From the NCBI GenBank assembly GCA_040879025.1, contig JBBDLF010000029.1, forward strand, positions 26,435 to 90,434: 64,000 bases of DNA, given 5' to 3'. Origin of the DNA: JBBDLF01 sp040879025 (GTDB lineage: Bacteria; Pseudomonadota; Gammaproteobacteria; Pseudomonadales; Pseudohongiellaceae). Below the pieces are notes generated by a model, which saw only the letters and a list, made by a program, of their open reading frames with translations, did no database searches and was not told the DNA's origin. The position numbers were made by a program, and so were the translations under genes. Positions 16,558 through 25,883 of this stretch are shown piece after piece; the first letter of the stretch is position 1; each line of letters opens with the position of its first letter.

Positions 16558-17373
16558 TCACTCGTTGTCAGTCAAAGTCTGCCGCAGTTTCAGTCCCGGG
16601 TCCGGTGCCCGCATAAACGACTCGCCAATCAAGAACCCATAGATCCCGCTATCGAGCATCCTTTTCACGTCGGCCGCGTTGTTGATTCCGCTTTCGGTAA
16701 TGATCAGTTTATTCACTGGTACCTGTTTCGCCAGGCGCACAGTGATACCAAGGTCGGTGACAAAGCTGTGCAGATCGCGGTTGTTGATCCCGATCAGTTC
16801 AACATCCAACGCCAGCGCCCGCTCCATTTCCGCTTCGTTATGCACCTCTACCAGCAGATCAATGCCCGCTTCTCGACCGCAGTCAGCCAATTCCTTTAGA
16901 CGCCCGTCGTCAAGCGCCGCCACGATAAGCAATGCACAGTCGGCGCCAAGCACCCGGGACTCCACCATCTGGTAAGGCTCCAGCATAAAATCCTTGCGTA
17001 GTACCGGCAGTTCACAGGCCGCCCTCGCCTCCACCAAAAAATCGTCGTGGCCTTGAAAAAAATTTTCATCAGTCAGCACCGACAGACAGGTGGCGCCCCC
17101 GGCGGCATAACTGGCGGCCAGGGCAAAGGGATTGAAATCCGCCCGGATCAGCCCTTTCGATGGCGATGCTTTCTTTATCTCGGCGATGACCGCCGGCTTT
17201 CCCAGTGCAACCTGATCTTTGAGCGCCTGAGTAAATGGCCGTTTCGCCGGCGCGGAAGGCAGCCTTTGTTCAAGTTCATGCAGCGGTACGCGCAGCTTTC
17301 GTTGTGCGACTTCCGCCCGCTTGTGCTCAATGATGGTTTGCAGAATGGTGGACTGATTCACAAGTGGCTTCAA
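16558..17373 (-). CDS. trpC: Indole-3-glycerol phosphate synthase
   Basis: Closes the indole ring in tryptophan synthesis. 271 aa TIM barrel: the PAVIAEIKKASPSKGLI motif with catalytic Glu/Lys (~58-74), LRKDFMLEPYQ (~133-143), IGINNRDL and TESGI. Monofunctional, without a fused TrpF domain, as in pseudomonads. Start overlaps the trpD stop by 4 nt (ATGA). Confidence 0.96.
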   Translation of the reverse strand: MKPLVNQSTILQTIIEHKRAEVAQRKLRVPLHELEQRLPSAPAKRPFTQALKDQVALGKPAVIAEIKKASPSKGLIRADFNPFALAASYAAGGATCLSVLTDENFFQGHDDFLVEARAACELPVLRKDFMLEPYQMVESRVLGADCALLIVAALDDGRLKELADCGREAGIDLLVEVHNEAEMERALALDVELIGINNRDLHSFVTDLGITVRLAKQVPVNKLIITESGINNAADVKRMLDSGIYGFLIGESFMRAPDPGLKLRQTLTDNE

Positions 17374-18401
17374 CCTGGACTGGAAAATCGACCGGTAAAC
17401 TGTACCAGTTGTTCAAGCTTGGTCAGTGCTTCACCAGACTCAAGCACCTGTCGGGAGCGAACGACTCCTGATTTCAGGTCGGGGCAGACTCCGGCGGCAT
17501 ACAACGCGGCTCCGGCATTCAGCGCCACAATATCTCCGGCGGGCCGATTGCTGTAATCCAGCGCGTTGCGCATCATGGCCAGGCTTTCCTGCACATTATC
17601 CACCTGCAACATTGAATACGAATCGTAACGGCTGACCCCCAACTCCTCCGGCGTTACGGTGTACCGGAAAATCTTCCCGTCATGCAGTTCACCAACGGTG
17701 GTTGCCGCGGAGATGCTGATCTCATCCAGACCATCCTCGGCGGCGACAATCAATATGTGTTTGCTTCCCAGTCTGGCGAGGGTTTCCAGCAGGACCGGGA
17801 TCCATTCTCCGTCGAAAACACCAATGACCTGATTGGGGGCGCCGGCCGGGTTTGTCAGCGGCCCGAGCATATTGAACAGAGTACGCACGCCGATTTCCCG
17901 TCGCGCGGTAATAACGTGCTTCATGGCACTGTGGTGAGCCGGCGCAAACATGAAACCGACACCCACCGCCTCAATGGTCTGCGCAACCTGCTCCGGTGTC
18001 AGCGCCAGATTGACTCCCGCCGCTTCCAGCACATCCGCACTGCCGCTCTTGCTCGTCGCGCCCCGGTTGCCGTGTTTGGCTACCCTGGCACCGGCGGTGG
18101 CGGCGACCATGGCCGCGGCGGTGGACACATTGAACTTGTTCGAACCGCTGCCGCCGGTGCCGCAGGTATCCACCAGATGGGTGTCGTCAAGCGCGACCCG
18201 TGTCACCAGTTCGCGCATAACCGTAGCTCCGCCCAGCAGTTCTTCGGTCTTCACGCCTTTCATCTGCAGCGCCACCAGAAACGCACCAATCTGAGCGTCG
18301 GTAGTATTACCCGACATCAGTTCGCGCATGACCAGCGTCATTTCTTCGGCATCAAGATCCTGCCGTTCGGTTAGTCTTTTAATTGCGGCTTTTATATCCA
18401 T
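17370..18401 (-). CDS. trpD: Anthranilate phosphoribosyltransferase
   Basis: Transfers phosphoribosyl from PRPP to anthranilate. 343 aa. Motifs: DTCGTGGSGSNKFNVST (PRPP-binding, ~78-94), AKHGNRGATSKSGSADVLEA (~106-125) and the Mg-binding AAEDGLDEIS (~219-228). Separate from TrpG, unlike E. coli TrpGD. Sits 17 nt downstream of trpG. Confidence 0.96.
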   Translation of the reverse strand: MDIKAAIKRLTERQDLDAEEMTLVMRELMSGNTTDAQIGAFLVALQMKGVKTEELLGGATVMRELVTRVALDDTHLVDTCGTGGSGSNKFNVSTAAAMVAATAGARVAKHGNRGATSKSGSADVLEAAGVNLALTPEQVAQTIEAVGVGFMFAPAHHSAMKHVITARREIGVRTLFNMLGPLTNPAGAPNQVIGVFDGEWIPVLLETLARLGSKHILIVAAEDGLDEISISAATTVGELHDGKIFRYTVTPEELGVSRYDSYSMLQVDNVQESLAMMRNALDYSNRPAGDIVALNAGAALYAAGVCPDLKSGVVRSRQVLESGEALTKLEQLVQFTGRFSSPG

Positions 18402-18418
18402 GACAGACTCAGGGCTCG

Positions 18419-19000
18419 TTATGAATTGTCGAGAAAATTCTGTAGCAGTTGATGTCCGTGTGCACTGAGAATGGACTCGGGATGAAACTGCACACCCTCC
18501 ACTTTCAGTTCCCTATGGCGCACCGCCATGATTTCGGCCGGCTCACCGGCTTCATCCAGTGTCCATGCAGTCACTTCCAGGCAATCAGGTAACGACGCCT
18601 TTTCAATAACCAGAGAATGATATCGAGTGGCGGTGAATGGATTCTCCAGGCCGGCGAACACTCCTTTGCCATAATGAAATACCGGCGACAGTTTACCGTG
18701 CATCACTTTTTTCGCACGCACCACCTTGCCGCCAAATGCCTGACCAATAGCCTGATGACCCAGACACACGCCGAGCAACGGCAATTTGCCCGCGAAGTGC
18801 TCAATCACCTCGATGGATATCCCGGCTTCGTTGGGTGTGCACGGGCCGGGTGAAATCACGATATGACTCGGATGCAGGCCCTCAATTTCGGCAACCGTGA
18901 TTGCATCGTTCCGGTATACCTGCACGTCAGCACCCAGTTCGCCCAGGTACTGCACCACGTTGTAGGTAAATGAGTCATAGTTGTCGATCATCAACAGCAT
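18419..19000 (-). CDS. trpG: Anthranilate synthase glutamine amidotransferase component
   Basis: Class I glutamine amidotransferase supplying ammonia to TrpE (and possibly PabB, since such subunits can be shared). 193 aa. Nucleophile Cys79 in LGVCLGHQAIGQAFGG, and the His/Glu pair in VQFHPESILS. Heads trpGDC; a 124-nt gap separates it from trpE on the same strand. Confidence 0.95.
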   Translation of the reverse strand: MLLMIDNYDSFTYNVVQYLGELGADVQVYRNDAITVAEIEGLHPSHIVISPGPCTPNEAGISIEVIEHFAGKLPLLGVCLGHQAIGQAFGGKVVRAKKVMHGKLSPVFHYGKGVFAGLENPFTATRYHSLVIEKASLPDCLEVTAWTLDEAGEPAEIMAVRHRELKVEGVQFHPESILSAHGHQLLQNFLDNS

Positions 19001-19124
19001 GTTGAAGCTATCCCCGGCCGTTTACGGCGCAGATGGAAAACAACGCAATTTAGCGTATTTGATACCCGCTTGGATACCCTCAACGGAACCCTGCGTGGAA
19101 CTTAACGGCAAACCGGCCGAAGGT

Positions 19125-20627
19125 TTAATGCCTGTCGCGCAACGACAAACCCTTGCCGGCCAGTTCCACCGCCCGCATCAAAGCGCGCGCTTTGTTCAAG
19201 GTTTCCTTCCATTCCAGCCTCGGCACGGAATCAGCCACTACACCAGCGCCGGCCTGCACAAAAAGACGCTGGTCCTTGATGACGGCGGTGCGAATGGCAA
19301 TCGCCATATCCATATTGCCATTCCACGCCAGGTAACCCATCGCGCCGCCATAAATGCCACGCTTCACCGGCTCCAGTTCATCGATAATCTGCATCGCGCG
19401 AACCTTCGGCGCGCCGCTTAGCGTTCCCACCGGCAAAGTGGCTTTTAAAACATCCAGCGCGGTTTTGTCTTCACGTATTTCGCTCTCTACAATGGACGCA
19501 ATATGCATGACATGTGAATAGCGCTCGACAAACATCTGCCTTGGCACCGTGACGCTGCCGGTTTTTGAAACACGTCCGGCGTCATTGCGACTGAGATCAA
19601 TCAACATCAGGTGTTCCGCGATTTCCTTGTCGTCGGCGAGAAGTTCCTGCTCCAGCGCCAGATCTTCTTTGTCGTTACGGCCGCGGCGGCGAGTGCCGGC
19701 AAGCGGCCTCACCGTTATTTTCCCACTTTCCACCCGCGCCAGAATTTCCGGCGACGCACTTACCACGTAATGATCGTCCAGATCGAAGTACACCATGTAG
19801 GGTGACGGATTCAAATGGCGGAGGGCGCGGTAAACGTCCAGAGGCTGACCATCAAAGGGCAATGTCATGCGCTGTGACAAAACCACCTGCATGACATCGC
19901 CGGCGACGATATAGTCCTTGATTCTCTCCACGGCGCTTCCAAACGCCTTCTGGTCGAAGCCGGAAATGAAATCCTCCTCACGCACGGTGACCCTCCGGGA
20001 TGAGTGAGGAACGATGGCAGCCTGGTCCAGTGCCGACTGCAGCTCATCCAGTCGGCGCTGTGAAACGCTCCAGGCGTCAGGCTGCGCCGGATCCACATTG
20101 ACCACGAGGGAAATCGTACCGCTGAGGTTATCAAACACCACCACTTCCTCAGAGACCATCAGCAGGATATCAGGCGTATTGATCTCGTCGCGGCCTGTGG
20201 CGCGACCCACCGACGGTTCCACATAGCGGACGGCATCGTAACCGAAGTAGCCCACAAGCCCGCCACAAAAACGTTGCGACTGATCCTGACCGGCTACTCT
20301 GAAGCGCTTTTTGTACTGTTCGATAAAAAGAAACGGATCGTGGGTTTGCTTCTCCTCAACAATCTCGCCTTCCTGTTCCACGGTAATGGTGTCGCCGACG
20401 ACTCGAATCACGATTTTGCACGGCAGTCCAATGATGGAATAGCGGCCCCATTTCTCTCCACCCTGTACCGATTCAAAAAAATAACTGTAATGACCCTTGC
20501 CGAGTTTCAGATAGGTACTCAGCGGCGTCTCCAGGTCCGCAAGCACTTCGCGCATCACAGGTATTCTGTTATAGCCCTGTTGTGCGAGTTGTGTGAACTG
20601 CTCTTCTGTCATGAAGGGAGTCGCCAC
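19125..20627 (-). CDS. trpE: Anthranilate synthase component I
   Basis: Converts chorismate to anthranilate with TrpG. 500 aa. N-terminal YNRIPVMREVLADLETPLS carries the tryptophan-feedback region (LESVQGG-type ESVQGGEKWGRYS), and the C-terminal chorismate-binding domain has the PLAGTRRRG, DLSRNDAGRV and GTLSGAPKVRAM motifs. The frame starts with GTG at 20627, whose G is shared with the rpe TAG stop; ATG at 20612 (MTEEQF) is an alternative with no better Shine-Dalgarno. No attenuator leader peptide was seen upstream. Confidence 0.95.
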   Translation of the reverse strand: MATPFMTEEQFTQLAQQGYNRIPVMREVLADLETPLSTYLKLGKGHYSYFFESVQGGEKWGRYSIIGLPCKIVIRVVGDTITVEQEGEIVEEKQTHDPFLFIEQYKKRFRVAGQDQSQRFCGGLVGYFGYDAVRYVEPSVGRATGRDEINTPDILLMVSEEVVVFDNLSGTISLVVNVDPAQPDAWSVSQRRLDELQSALDQAAIVPHSSRRVTVREEDFISGFDQKAFGSAVERIKDYIVAGDVMQVVLSQRMTLPFDGQPLDVYRALRHLNPSPYMVYFDLDDHYVVSASPEILARVESGKITVRPLAGTRRRGRNDKEDLALEQELLADDKEIAEHLMLIDLSRNDAGRVSKTGSVTVPRQMFVERYSHVMHIASIVESEIREDKTALDVLKATLPVGTLSGAPKVRAMQIIDELEPVKRGIYGGAMGYLAWNGNMDMAIAIRTAVIKDQRLFVQAGAGVVADSVPRLEWKETLNKARALMRAVELAGKGLSLRDRH

Positions 20628-21307
20628 TAGTGGCTGGTGTGACTCTGGCCCAGCTGGGCGCGCATCGCGGAAATGGTTTTTGCATAATCCTCGCTATTGA
20701 AGATGGCCGACCCGGCGACGAACATGTCGGCTCCCGCGTGCGCAATGCGTTGAATATTATCTACAGTGACGCCGCCGTCCACTTCCAGACGAACAGGAAA
20801 GCCGCTGTCATCAATCAGCTTTCGCACCTTACCCAGCTTCTTCAGTGTGGAGGGAATGAATTTTTGCCCGCCAAAGCCGGGGTTGACCGACATCAACAGA
20901 ATCAGGTCAAGCTTGTCCATCACGTATTCCAGGCAATCGATACTGCTGGCCGGATTGAACACCAGCCCCGCCTTGCAGCCTTGATCGCGAATCAGTTGCA
21001 GCGAACGATCAACATGGTGGCTGGCTTCCGGGTGAAAACTGATATAGCTGGCGCCGGCATCGGCAAAATCCACAATCAACTGATCCACCGGCGTCACCAT
21101 CAAATGCACATCGATCGGTGCCTGGATGTTGTGATTGCGCAACGCCTTGCACACCATCGGCCCAATAGTGAGGTTGGGCACGTAGTGGTTGTCCATAACG
21201 TCAAAATGTATGACATCGGCGCCCGCCTCGAGCACGGCTTCAACTTCCTCACCGAGTCGGGCGAAGTCGGCGGACAATATGGACGGTGCAATCAGGTAGT
21301 CGGTCAT
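20627..21307 (-). CDS. rpe: Ribulose-phosphate 3-epimerase
   Basis: Interconverts ribulose-5-P and xylulose-5-P in the pentose phosphate pathway. The frame opens at 21457, but ATG 21307 (MTDYLIAPSILSADFARLG) gives the usual 226 aa. TIM-barrel metal site residues lie in VIHFDVMDNHYVPN, VHLMV and LEVDGGV. Overlaps trpE by 1 nt. In pseudomonads gph usually stands between rpe and trpE; it is absent here. Confidence 0.95.
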   Translation of the reverse strand: MTDYLIAPSILSADFARLGEEVEAVLEAGADVIHFDVMDNHYVPNLTIGPMVCKALRNHNIQAPIDVHLMVTPVDQLIVDFADAGASYISFHPEASHHVDRSLQLIRDQGCKAGLVFNPASSIDCLEYVMDKLDLILLMSVNPGFGGQKFIPSTLKKLGKVRKLIDDSGFPVRLEVDGGVTVDNIQRIAHAGADMFVAGSAIFNSEDYAKTISAMRAQLGQSHTSH

Positions 21308-21396
21308 CCTGCTGTCATTCCAGATGATTTTAACAATGGATATTGTACAGAAAATGGTGTGTCGTGTCGCCCTTTGCCACCCTGAATCTGCTGGGC

Positions 21397-22071
21397 TCAC
21401 GCAGTGAGGAAGGCGTTTATTTCCTTCAGTCGCTCGGGAGTACCGATATCCATCCACAGTCCGTTATGAAATTCGCCGCTCACGCGGTTGGCCTGCATGG
21501 CGTCCCGAAGTAATGGCAACAGGGGCCGTGGTTCCGCGGGCAAATCCCGGAACAGATCGCGATGCATGACACTGATGCCGCTGAAGGTAAGTTTTGTTGC
21601 TCCTGCGGATGGCGCGTCAGACACACGTCCCGCCTCACCCAGATAGAAATCACCCTGAGGATGATGTTCGACGTTCTCCACCATAACCAGGTGAGCCAGC
21701 TCGCCTTCTTGAAGCGGCTTCAGTCGGGAAAAAGAATAGTCGGTCCATATATCCGCATTCACCACGATAAAGCTGCCTTCTCCCAGCAGTGGCAGGGCAT
21801 TGATAATTCCGCCGGCGGTTTCGAGACGATTTTTTTCAGGCGAGTAGTGGATGCTGACACCATAACGGGAGCCATCGCCCAACCCGGCTTCGATCTGTTC
21901 ACCAAGCCATGAATGGTTGATGACGATAGTGCGAACACCGGCTGTTACCAGTTGTTCTATACGGTACTCGATCAGGGCTTTGCCCGCCACTTCCAGCAAC
22001 GGCTTGGGCAGCTTGTCGGTAAGCGGGCGCATGCGTTCGCCCCGACCGGCAGCAAGAATCATGGCGCGCAT
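21397..22071 (-). CDS. murU: N-acetylmuramate alpha-1-phosphate uridylyltransferase
   Basis: Forms UDP-MurNAc from MurNAc-1-P in the anabolic cell-wall recycling route that bypasses MurA. 224 aa nucleotidyltransferase with ILAAGRGERMRPLTDKLPKP (~6-25), VVNADIWTDY and GISVMHRDLF. Start lies inside the 3' end of amgK (13-nt overlap), and the pair is conserved in pseudomonads, which supports MurU over a generic glucose-1-P transferase. Confidence 0.9.
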   Translation of the reverse strand: MRAMILAAGRGERMRPLTDKLPKPLLEVAGKALIEYRIEQLVTAGVRTIVINHSWLGEQIEAGLGDGSRYGVSIHYSPEKNRLETAGGIINALPLLGEGSFIVVNADIWTDYSFSRLKPLQEGELAHLVMVENVEHHPQGDFYLGEAGRVSDAPSAGATKLTFSGISVMHRDLFRDLPAEPRPLLPLLRDAMQANRVSGEFHNGLWMDIGTPERLKEINAFLTA

Positions 22072-23156
22072 GTCTCACCTCCCGGCAGGTGTTCACGTGC
22101 CGCGGACAACACCCGGTCTCTGAACCAGGTGGCGAACGGCTTCATTTCCTGATAACCGTCAGCCACCGTGAGCAGGTAGTTGATCACCAGGGGAATATCA
22201 GCAAGATACTGCGGCTTGCCGTCCCGTATCGCCAGGCGTGAAAAAATGCCGATTACTTTCAGGTGTCGTTGCAGACCCATCAGATCAAAATCCCGCCTGA
22301 AGAGGGTTTCGTCCACACCGGTTAACACGCCTGCGGCATGAGCGAGTTGCAGATACTCCCGCGACCAGCGACTGACCTGCTCGGGAGACCAGACGATGTA
22401 ACAATCCCTGAGCAGCGAAACCAGATCATAAGTGTAAGGACCCGCGACGGCATCCTGAAAGTCAAGGATGGCCGGTACGCTGTCAGTGTTCTGTTCGCTG
22501 GTGTCGGGAATCATCAGGTTACGGGAATGGTAGTCACGATGTACCGCCACCACCGGCTGGGATAGCGCCTGGTGTTCCAGGAACGCAAAGGTTTCCTCAA
22601 TCAGGGTCTGCTCACGCTTGTCCAGAGTCATGGCCAGCAATCTGCCGCAAAACCAGTCGTGAAACAGTGACATCTCCCGACGGAGCAAGAGTCCGTCGTA
22701 GGGGTCAAGCGATGCGGTGTCCGCCTTTTTCTGCAGTTTGATCAGTGCGGCAATGGCCCGGTGATAAAGATCGTCTACCTGATTCGACAGTTGGTCCCTT
22801 TCGGCAAGCAATCGAGAAAGGTACAGCTCGTTACCGAAATCCTGCAATAACAGAAATCCCTGCGCATAATCCGTGGCGTAGATTTCCGGCACGGTCACGC
22901 CGGCCTGGCGAAACAGTTCCGCAATCCGGGTAAAACGCCGGCTGTCTTCTTTCTCCGGTGGCGCATCGGCAACCACAAAGCTTTCCGGCGAGAGAGAGGC
23001 GGGAGAGGAGAGGGACGAGACGGAAACACGGAAATACCGGCGGAAGCTGGCATCACCGCTGATCTGTTCGACCACCACATCGGCCTGGTCGATAGCGAGT
23101 CGTTCGCCGATGCGGGCGCGCGCCCACCGTTCCAGTTCAGTTTGTCTTTGCTCCAT
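22059..23156 (-). CDS. amgK: N-acetylmuramate/N-acetylglucosamine kinase
   Basis: Phosphorylates MurNAc (and GlcNAc) at the anomeric position to feed MurU. Aminoglycoside phosphotransferase-like fold: SGDASFRRYFRV near the N-terminus, catalytic loop VVAVHRDYHSRNLMI (HxD...N) and metal-binding ILDFQDAVAGPYTYDL. ATG 23156 gives 365 aa; a GTG at 23195 would extend it by 13 residues. Divergent from lptD, the arrangement known from Pseudomonas. Confidence 0.92.
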   Translation of the reverse strand: MEQRQTELERWARARIGERLAIDQADVVVEQISGDASFRRYFRVSVSSLSSPASLSPESFVVADAPPEKEDSRRFTRIAELFRQAGVTVPEIYATDYAQGFLLLQDFGNELYLSRLLAERDQLSNQVDDLYHRAIAALIKLQKKADTASLDPYDGLLLRREMSLFHDWFCGRLLAMTLDKREQTLIEETFAFLEHQALSQPVVAVHRDYHSRNLMIPDTSEQNTDSVPAILDFQDAVAGPYTYDLVSLLRDCYIVWSPEQVSRWSREYLQLAHAAGVLTGVDETLFRRDFDLMGLQRHLKVIGIFSRLAIRDGKPQYLADIPLVINYLLTVADGYQEMKPFATWFRDRVLSAAREHLPGGETCAP

Positions 23157-23277
23157 TTCGGATGCCACCCTCACACCATCTTGTCCCCGTGTCACTTCTC
23201 CAGGGGCCCGCAGATACTACCATAGTCAAGCGCCTGGCAGACCATGAGTCAGGGCGTTTGGCCTGTGTTCTGTCACT

Positions 23278-23306
23278 TTGCGTGCGGCCGGGCAATGCAC
23301 TATTAT
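23278..23306 (+). promoter_or_regulatory. Candidate sigma-70 promoter of lptD
   Basis: TTGCGT (23278-23283) and TATTAT (23301-23306) with a 17-nt spacer lie 38 nt before the lptD ATG in the amgK-lptD divergent region. Spacing and -10 are good; the -35 is moderate. It would drive lptD and possibly surA-pdxA-rsmA-apaGH. Confidence 0.45.
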
Positions 23307-23343
23307 GCCTGTGCGATACTCAACCTCTGGAATTCCTGCACCC

Positions 23344-25851
23344 ATGCAGTTTCGAAAAACCCGCCTTTGTTCCAGCATTTCCCTCGTACTATATACCGGC
23401 CTTTATTCCGGCTTTCTGGCCGCCACGCTGGTGCGGCAGGTCAACGCGCAGACTGAACCGCAGATTTCCAGGGGAGAGTATGGCCTTGACTGGGTTCCAC
23501 GGGAACAAATGACCGCGGAGGAGCTGGAGCAGACTCCGGCCAATTGCTGTGGCGCCTTTATCGAACCCGTTCGCGAAGGCGTTGACCCCGAGGCCGACCC
23601 CGACACAGCCGACACGCTCTTTACCGTACAGAATTTTAGCGGTGCCAGTAACGAAGTCATCACTATTGACGGGCCTGTGATGCTCCAACAAGGCAATCGC
23701 ACCATCGAAAATACCGGGGAAACTGTCATCAGCCGCAACGACGACACGCTGCGTATGGAAGGCGATGTGGAGTTTCGAGAGCCTAATCTGTTGCTGAGGG
23801 GATCGTCCGCGCTGGTTGACCGCGAGAACAATATCAACCAGGTTGAATCCGCCAGTTATGTCATCCACGACTTCGGCGCCCACGGGAGTGCGGGCCGCAT
23901 TACCTATAACAGTGAGTCGGACATCATCGTCATTGAGAACGGGCAATTCAGCCGCTGCGAGCCCGGCTCGAATTTCTGGTATCTCGAGGCGGATCAAATC
24001 CGCCTCGACCAGGTTGAAGGCAGAGGCTACGCCGACTCTGTCACGCTGAAGGTGAGGGAAGTGCCGATATTCCACTACCCATTCACCCTGCCGTTTCCTC
24101 TCGGCGACCGGCGCATGAGCGGATTCCTGGCACCAAGTACAGGTCATACGCGGGACGGTGGTTACGACCTCGCGGTGCCTTATTACTTCAATCTCGCGCC
24201 GCACTACGATGCCACGCTGACCCCGCGCATTTTGACAGACCGCGGCTTGATGACGGGAGCGGAGGTTCGTTACCTGGCGCCCTGGTCCATAAACACCGTG
24301 AACCTGGCGCATCTGGGTGATGACGACAGATATGAATTGAGTCCGGCCGGGGAGCCGCTGGTCGATTCCCCTCCGGTTGAGGACCGCTGGTTTCTGGGCT
24401 ACGAACATTTCGGGGCACTGGGTGACAACTGGTCAACTTTTGTGGATTACAACGCGGTCAGCGATGCGGAGTATTTCCGCGACCTGGGCTCCAGCGGCCT
24501 GAATGTGGCCAGCCGAACCCATCTGAACCGCCAGGGTCGGCTGGATTTCAATGGCGCGCTGTTCCAGGCTTCGGTGAATGTGCAACGTATCCAGGTTATC
24601 GACCCGTTCATTCCCGCGGACGGCATCAGCAAACCCTACGACAAGCTCCCCGAATTCGATATTCGCACGGGCTTCGCCTTGCCCGGAGCGGTGGATTTCA
24701 CGTTGCAGGGTGAATTCACCTCTTTCGATCGCAACCTGGACGAAAGCCTGCTGTCGATGACGCAAACTGCCAATGGTGCCCTGGTCACCGGGGATCGTCT
24801 GTATCTGGAGCCCGCACTGAGTTGGGCGCTTGAAGCACCCGGCTGGTTCCTGAGACCGACGGCGAAGTACAAATTGACCGGATATGACCTGGAAAACCAG
24901 GCCCTGGGGCTGAACGACGATCCGGAATTTGGCGTCGGTGTGTTCAGCGTCGACGGCGGACTGGTATTTGAACGAATGCTTCAATTTGCTTCGGCCGACT
25001 TCATGCAAACCCTGGAGCCGCGGCTTTTCTACCTTTACAGTGAATATGAGGAACAGAGCATGCTGCCCCTGTTCGATACCTCCGAATTCAATTTCAGTTT
25101 CAGCCAGCTGTTTCGTGACGACCGGTTCGCCGGAGGTGATCGCGTGGGCGATGCCGATCAGTTGACCGTGGCGCTCACCAGTCGACTGCTCGACAACCGG
25201 GGCCGTGAACGCGCCAGCATCAGCGTGGGCCAGATTCACTACTTTGAGGATCGCCGGGTCACGCTGGAAAACCCGCTGCACCACATCGAGCCCCGCGAAT
25301 CACCCACTTCCGGCACTTCCGATCTGGTAGCGGAATTGAGTTATGCCTTCAGTGACAGCTGGCAGCTGCGGGCCGGCGCCCAGTGGGATCAGGACGCCGG
25401 TGAATTCGATGACGGCAGTTTTCAGTTCCGTTACCAGTCGCAGAACAATGCCATTTTCAATGTGGCTTTCCGCTACCGCGACCTGGTGACGCTGCATGGC
25501 ATCGTGCCTCCCGACATCGATCCCCGCATCAGGCAAAGCGACGTCTCCACGGTGATCCCGGTGAATAGCAATTGGCGAATTCTCGGTCGTTGGAACTACG
25601 ATCACGGTAATTCCCGGGACCTCGAGACTTTTGCGGGTGTAGAATACAGCAATTGCTGCACCACCATCCGTCTGATCGCCCGGGAATGGGTCGACGAAGA
25701 CGAGTTGTTTCTCGCCGATATCGAGCCTGACCGGGGCATATTCCTGCAATGGACGCTGAACGGACTGGGAAATATCACCGGCGGGGGCTTAAGTAATCTG
25801 CTCAATGACGGTATTCTGGGGTTTCGGGAACCTTATATAAACGAAGACTGA
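23344..25851 (+). CDS. lptD: LPS assembly outer membrane protein LptD
   Basis: Beta-barrel translocon that inserts LPS into the outer leaflet with LptE. ATG 23344 (MQFRKTRLCSS) starts a signal peptide ending near LVRQVNAQ; total 835 aa. The mature N-terminus GEYGLDWVPREQMTAEELEQ resembles Pseudomonas LptD, followed by an OstA/LptA-like jellyroll (~100-220) and the barrel. Two Cys-Cys pairs, in NCCGAFIE and YSNCCTTIRL, fit the interdomain disulfides needed for maturation. surA follows after 26 nt. Confidence 0.95.
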   Translation: MQFRKTRLCSSISLVLYTGLYSGFLAATLVRQVNAQTEPQISRGEYGLDWVPREQMTAEELEQTPANCCGAFIEPVREGVDPEADPDTADTLFTVQNFSGASNEVITIDGPVMLQQGNRTIENTGETVISRNDDTLRMEGDVEFREPNLLLRGSSALVDRENNINQVESASYVIHDFGAHGSAGRITYNSESDIIVIENGQFSRCEPGSNFWYLEADQIRLDQVEGRGYADSVTLKVREVPIFHYPFTLPFPLGDRRMSGFLAPSTGHTRDGGYDLAVPYYFNLAPHYDATLTPRILTDRGLMTGAEVRYLAPWSINTVNLAHLGDDDRYELSPAGEPLVDSPPVEDRWFLGYEHFGALGDNWSTFVDYNAVSDAEYFRDLGSSGLNVASRTHLNRQGRLDFNGALFQASVNVQRIQVIDPFIPADGISKPYDKLPEFDIRTGFALPGAVDFTLQGEFTSFDRNLDESLLSMTQTANGALVTGDRLYLEPALSWALEAPGWFLRPTAKYKLTGYDLENQALGLNDDPEFGVGVFSVDGGLVFERMLQFASADFMQTLEPRLFYLYSEYEEQSMLPLFDTSEFNFSFSQLFRDDRFAGGDRVGDADQLTVALTSRLLDNRGRERASISVGQIHYFEDRRVTLENPLHHIEPRESPTSGTSDLVAELSYAFSDSWQLRAGAQWDQDAGEFDDGSFQFRYQSQNNAIFNVAFRYRDLVTLHGIVPPDIDPRIRQSDVSTVIPVNSNWRILGRWNYDHGNSRDLETFAGVEYSNCCTTIRLIAREWVDEDELFLADIEPDRGIFLQWTLNGLGNITGGGLSNLLNDGILGFREPYINED

Positions 25852-25883
25852 CATTTAAACGAACCGAATCAGGGGTTTTGACC

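Noticed and set aside
23389..24408. Long minus-strand frame opposite lptD
   Set aside because: Shadow of the lptD coding sequence in a GC-rich gene; no recognisable motif or ribosome site.
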